From an uncultured Pseudomonadales bacterium (lineage in GTDB: Bacteria; Pseudomonadota; Gammaproteobacteria; Pseudomonadales; IMCC2047): a DNA stretch of 8,563 nucleotides. The stretch spans positions 1 through 8,563 of the forward strand of contig CAMYKE010000035.1 of assembly GCA_947258895.1 (NCBI GenBank), read 5' to 3'. Position 1 is the stretch's first letter. Every line of letters begins with the position of its first letter. Of the stretch, positions 6,739 through 8,563 are shown one piece after another. Both the position numbers and the translations under genes were made by a program. The notes beneath the pieces are model-generated. The model was not told where the DNA came from, made no database searches, and saw nothing but the letters and a program-made list of their open reading frames with translations.

Positions 6739-7740
6739 ATGAAAAACACCGCCCTAACCAGAGCCCGCCACCGAGTCCTCATTGGAGGGTTTGCAATCCT
6801 GTTCCTAACCGCTTGCGAAAAGGCAGCAGGACCGGCCGTGAGCTGGGAAACGGCGCAGCAGGGGCTGTATGCCGCGGCGCTGTCCAATAACAGCAGCCAT
6901 GCGGTGGTCGGCTCCATCTACCATGGTGGTAGCCTGTGGGACGTACGCTCCAGGGAACGGCTGTATAACTGGAACCATAGCAAGGGAGATTTCACCGGCA
7001 TTGTCGCCGCGGCGTTTTCCCCGGAAGGCGACTATTCCGCCACCGCTTCCGAACGCACCATCGTGCTGTGGGAGGTCGCCACGGGTCAGCCGGTGTGGTT
7101 CTGGACTGCCAGCGGGGATATCCTTAGCATGGCGTTAACCCCCAATGGCGACTATGCCTTGCTGGGACTGGATGACCACAGCGCGGTGCTGTTCGATATC
7201 AAGAACGGGGGTGTAAAACGAACCTATCGGCACAATGGCAAAGTGCGCAGTGTATCACTCACCGACGATGCCCGGTTTGCCCTGACCGGGTCCGACGACC
7301 GTACTGCAAAATTGTGGGATCTCGATAGCGCAGAAGCGCTCCATACCTGGCAACACGAAAATCAGCTGATTACCACTGCGCTATCGGCGTCCGGTAAGTA
7401 TGCATTCACCGCCGCGCAGGCGGACAAGGCGCTTATCTGGGATACCGGAAGTGGCCAGCAAGTAAAACAAATGCCCATCGCGAAAAGCAGCTATATCGCC
7501 GGTGCCGCTTATACCGCCGCGAAGTTTTCCAAGGATGAAACCAGGCTACTGACCGGCACCAACAGTCAACTGGTACAGCTCTGGGAGTTGGCCAGCGGTA
7601 CTGAAGTGAAGCGCTGGAAAGTGACCAAAAAAGACAAATGGAAACCCTCCGCGGCCACCGTCGTGGCGGTCGGGTTTGGCGGCAAAGCGGGACAATATTT
7701 TGCTATTGGCTCCAACGGATTGGGGCATGAATTCAATTAG
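6739..7740 (+). CDS. WD40-repeat beta-propeller lipoprotein
   Basis: Starting at the ATG at 6739, the product has 333 residues. A basic N-terminus, a hydrophobic stretch and the lipobox LTAC with C26 mark a lipoprotein; Glu at +2 rather than Asp favours the outer membrane. The mature part is a beta-propeller: repeats end in LWDV (W67), LWEV (W111), LFDI (F152), LWDL (W193), IWDT (W234) and LWEL (W282), about 41-48 residues apart, and a last half-repeat GLGHEFN closes the ring, implying about seven blades. Such proteins usually serve as binding platforms, but no partner or enzyme activity can be read from the sequence. The frame is open far upstream inside dsbB, but the lipobox fixes the start. 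It lies 29 bases after dsbB and 29 before the next gene, suggesting an operon. The specific function is unknown. Confidence 0.88.
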   Translation: MKNTALTRARHRVLIGGFAILFLTACEKAAGPAVSWETAQQGLYAAALSNNSSHAVVGSIYHGGSLWDVRSRERLYNWNHSKGDFTGIVAAAFSPEGDYSATASERTIVLWEVATGQPVWFWTASGDILSMALTPNGDYALLGLDDHSAVLFDIKNGGVKRTYRHNGKVRSVSLTDDARFALTGSDDRTAKLWDLDSAEALHTWQHENQLITTALSASGKYAFTAAQADKALIWDTGSGQQVKQMPIAKSSYIAGAAYTAAKFSKDETRLLTGTNSQLVQLWELASGTEVKRWKVTKKDKWKPSAATVVAVGFGGKAGQYFAIGSNGLGHEFN

Positions 7741-7769
7741 CCATTCGGATTATCATCAGGCAGAATGTT

Positions 7770-8204
7770 ATGGCGACTGACGATCAACCGGAACACAGCG
7801 CGGGATTCGATGACCCGGACTATTACCTGCTGCGTGAATTTGAACTACAGCTGGGACAGCTCGAAGCGCACATTTTCCGGTTGCGGGGCGAGGTGCTCAA
7901 CAAGCTGCAGGCGGGGCACAGCCGCAAGGTTGCCCAGCTCAAGGCGCTCAAGTCTGAGTGCCGACAGCTTAACCAGGCAGTAAAAAAGCTGGAGGCCGCC
8001 GGTAATACGTCTATCGTTGCGCAATCCGATCTAATGGAGCTGGTTAAGCCGCTGGCGGCAATGGAGGGTCAGATTGCCGAGCTTGAGATCGAGCGCGATG
8101 CGCTCAAGGAGTGCATGCAACAGTTGAAGCGTGAGAAACGCGAAGCTGCCGCCACCGCGCAAGCCGTCAAAGCCGCGCAACGCAAGTTCAATCAGAAGCG
8201 CTAA
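7770..8204 (+). CDS. Small coiled-coil protein of unknown function
   Basis: The product has 144 residues, with no signal peptide or membrane segment, so it is probably cytoplasmic. After an acidic N-terminus (MATDDQPEHSAGFDDPDYYLL) nearly everything is helical and rich in Lys, Glu, Gln, Ala and Leu. Two likely coiled-coil stretches cover about residues 20-77 and 87-140, separated by a GNTS turn; the end is strongly basic (KAAQRKFNQKR). I do not recognise a named family; the pattern superficially resembles SlyX-like or other short coiled-coil proteins, but that is not enough for a call. The ATG at 7770 has AGG at 7758-7760 nine bases upstream. It follows the WD40 gene by 29 bases and precedes phoB by 117 bases, where a new promoter is evident. 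Confidence 0.75.
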   Translation: MATDDQPEHSAGFDDPDYYLLREFELQLGQLEAHIFRLRGEVLNKLQAGHSRKVAQLKALKSECRQLNQAVKKLEAAGNTSIVAQSDLMELVKPLAAMEGQIAELEIERDALKECMQQLKREKREAAATAQAVKAAQRKFNQKR

Positions 8205-8210
8205 CGGTTG

Positions 8211-8227
8211 TCCCGCGCCCGGGATTT
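8211..8227 (+). terminator. Weak candidate intrinsic terminator
   Basis: TCCCG at 8211-8215 and CGGGA at 8220-8224 form a 5-bp GC-rich stem with a CGCC loop, followed by only three T residues (8225-8227). It lies just after the coiled-coil gene stop and before the phoB control region, the right place to end the upstream operon, but the stem and T-run are short. Confidence 0.33.
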
Positions 8228-8235
8228 GAATTCTA

Positions 8236-8264
8236 GGGTCATAATTCCGTCATAAAACTGTCAT
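8236..8264 (+). promoter_or_regulatory. Pho box with three tandem half-sites upstream of phoB
   Basis: Three 7-base direct repeats occur at exact 11-base periodicity: GGGTCAT (8236-8242), CCGTCAT (8247-8253) and CTGTCAT (8258-8264), separated by AATT and AAAA. The PhoB consensus half-site is CTGTCAT with 4-base AT-rich spacers, so the last repeat is perfect and the others differ at one or two of the first positions. Two half-sites make one Pho box; a third extends it. This predicts autoregulation of phoB by phosphorylated PhoB under phosphate starvation, as known in E. coli. Confidence 0.88.
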
Positions 8265-8271
8265 AATCCCA

Positions 8272-8280
8272 TGCTCTAAT
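8272..8280 (+). promoter_or_regulatory. Extended -10 element of the phoB promoter
   Basis: TG at 8272-8273, C at 8274 and TCTAAT at 8275-8280 form an extended -10 (5 of 6 in the hexamer). It begins exactly 10 bases after the last Pho half-site, the spacing known for PhoB-activated promoters in which the Pho box replaces the -35. The transcript would begin near 8287, about 35 bases before phoB. Confidence 0.6.
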
Positions 8281-8321
8281 TGAGCGTCAAAATTGATGCT
8301 CTTTAGCCTGGTGCCTTCCTT

Positions 8322-8563
8322 ATGCCCAATAGAACAGTACTCATCGTCGACGACGAAGCTCCCATCAGGGACATGGTCACCATGACGCTGGAACTCAACG
8401 GTTTTGATTGTATCCAGGCCGAGAACGCACACTCTGCGCACTCGCTGATTATCGAAAGTCGCCCCGACCTGGTGCTGTTGGACTGGATGATGCCGGGGGT
8501 CAGTGGCCTGGAGCTCGCCCGCCGCTTGCGTCGCGATCACGCCACCCGCCATATTCCCATTAT
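8322..8563 (+). CDS. phoB: Phosphate regulon response regulator PhoB (5' part)
   Basis: The window ends after 80 codons of the receiver domain. The acidic pocket residues D10 and D11 (VDDEAPIRDMV) and the phosphorylation site D54 in LLDWMMPGVSG are present, and the following ARRLRRDHATRHIPI matches the PhoB family closely (E. coli has DEAPIREMV and LLDWMLPG at the same places). The DNA-binding winged-helix half lies outside the window. PhoB is phosphorylated by PhoR when phosphate is low and activates the Pho regulon. The identification is strengthened by the Pho box directly upstream. The ribosome binding site is weak (GGTG at 8310-8313). phoR is expected downstream but cannot be seen. Confidence 0.95.
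   Translation, partial: MPNRTVLIVDDEAPIRDMVTMTLELNGFDCIQAENAHSAHSLIIESRPDLVLLDWMMPGVSGLELARRLRRDHATRHIPI

Noticed and set aside
8250..8552. Minus-strand open frame of 100 codons over the phoB start
   Set aside because: It is the antisense of a clear PhoB receiver domain and the Pho box, and its product resembles nothing I know; a shadow frame.
1..8563. Search for a novel defence system, mobile element, CRISPR array or prophage
   Set aside because: No transposase, integrase, nuclease, toxin-antitoxin pair, terminal inverted repeats or regular repeat array is visible; most genes are familiar core genes with similar codon use.

Overview
The window looks like chromosomal core-genome DNA from a gammaproteobacterium. 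The GC content is fairly high by eye, the coding is dense, and intergenic gaps are short. The order yrfG-hslR-hslO-pckA matches the arrangement known from Escherichia coli and relatives. The PhoB N-terminus is also close to the gammaproteobacterial form. The genus cannot be fixed from sequence alone; a marine, non-enteric lineage is a guess. I see no phage, insertion sequence, CRISPR array, tRNA or rRNA.

Layout. Positions 1-91 hold the last codons of an unidentified plus-strand gene. After a short gap with a good -10 box comes yrfG (nucleotidase of the HAD family), then hslR (Hsp15, ribosome recycling) and hslO (Hsp33, redox-controlled chaperone), all on the plus strand and plausibly one transcription unit. 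A 204-base gap with a possible promoter leads to pckA (ATP-dependent PEP carboxykinase). gshA (glutamate-cysteine ligase) follows 36 bases later with an unusual TTG start. A FliL-family secreted protein on the minus strand converges on gshA, with only 15 bases between the stop codons. From the divergent region at 6071-6196 the plus strand resumes with dsbB, a WD40-repeat lipoprotein and a small coiled-coil protein, closely spaced. The window ends inside phoB, preceded by three tandem Pho half-sites at the expected distance from a -10 box.

How the genes fit together. Three products deal with thiol redox: HslO senses oxidation through a zinc-cysteine switch, GshA makes the first intermediate of glutathione, and DsbB drives periplasmic disulfide formation. 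PckA is gluconeogenic, YrfG acts on nucleotides, and PhoB controls phosphate starvation. Most of this is well-known housekeeping content. I do not find convincing evidence of an undescribed system. The least explained parts are the orphan signal-peptide FliL-like protein and the WD40 lipoprotein/coiled-coil pair behind dsbB. The clearest regulatory signal is the three-half-site Pho box in front of phoB.
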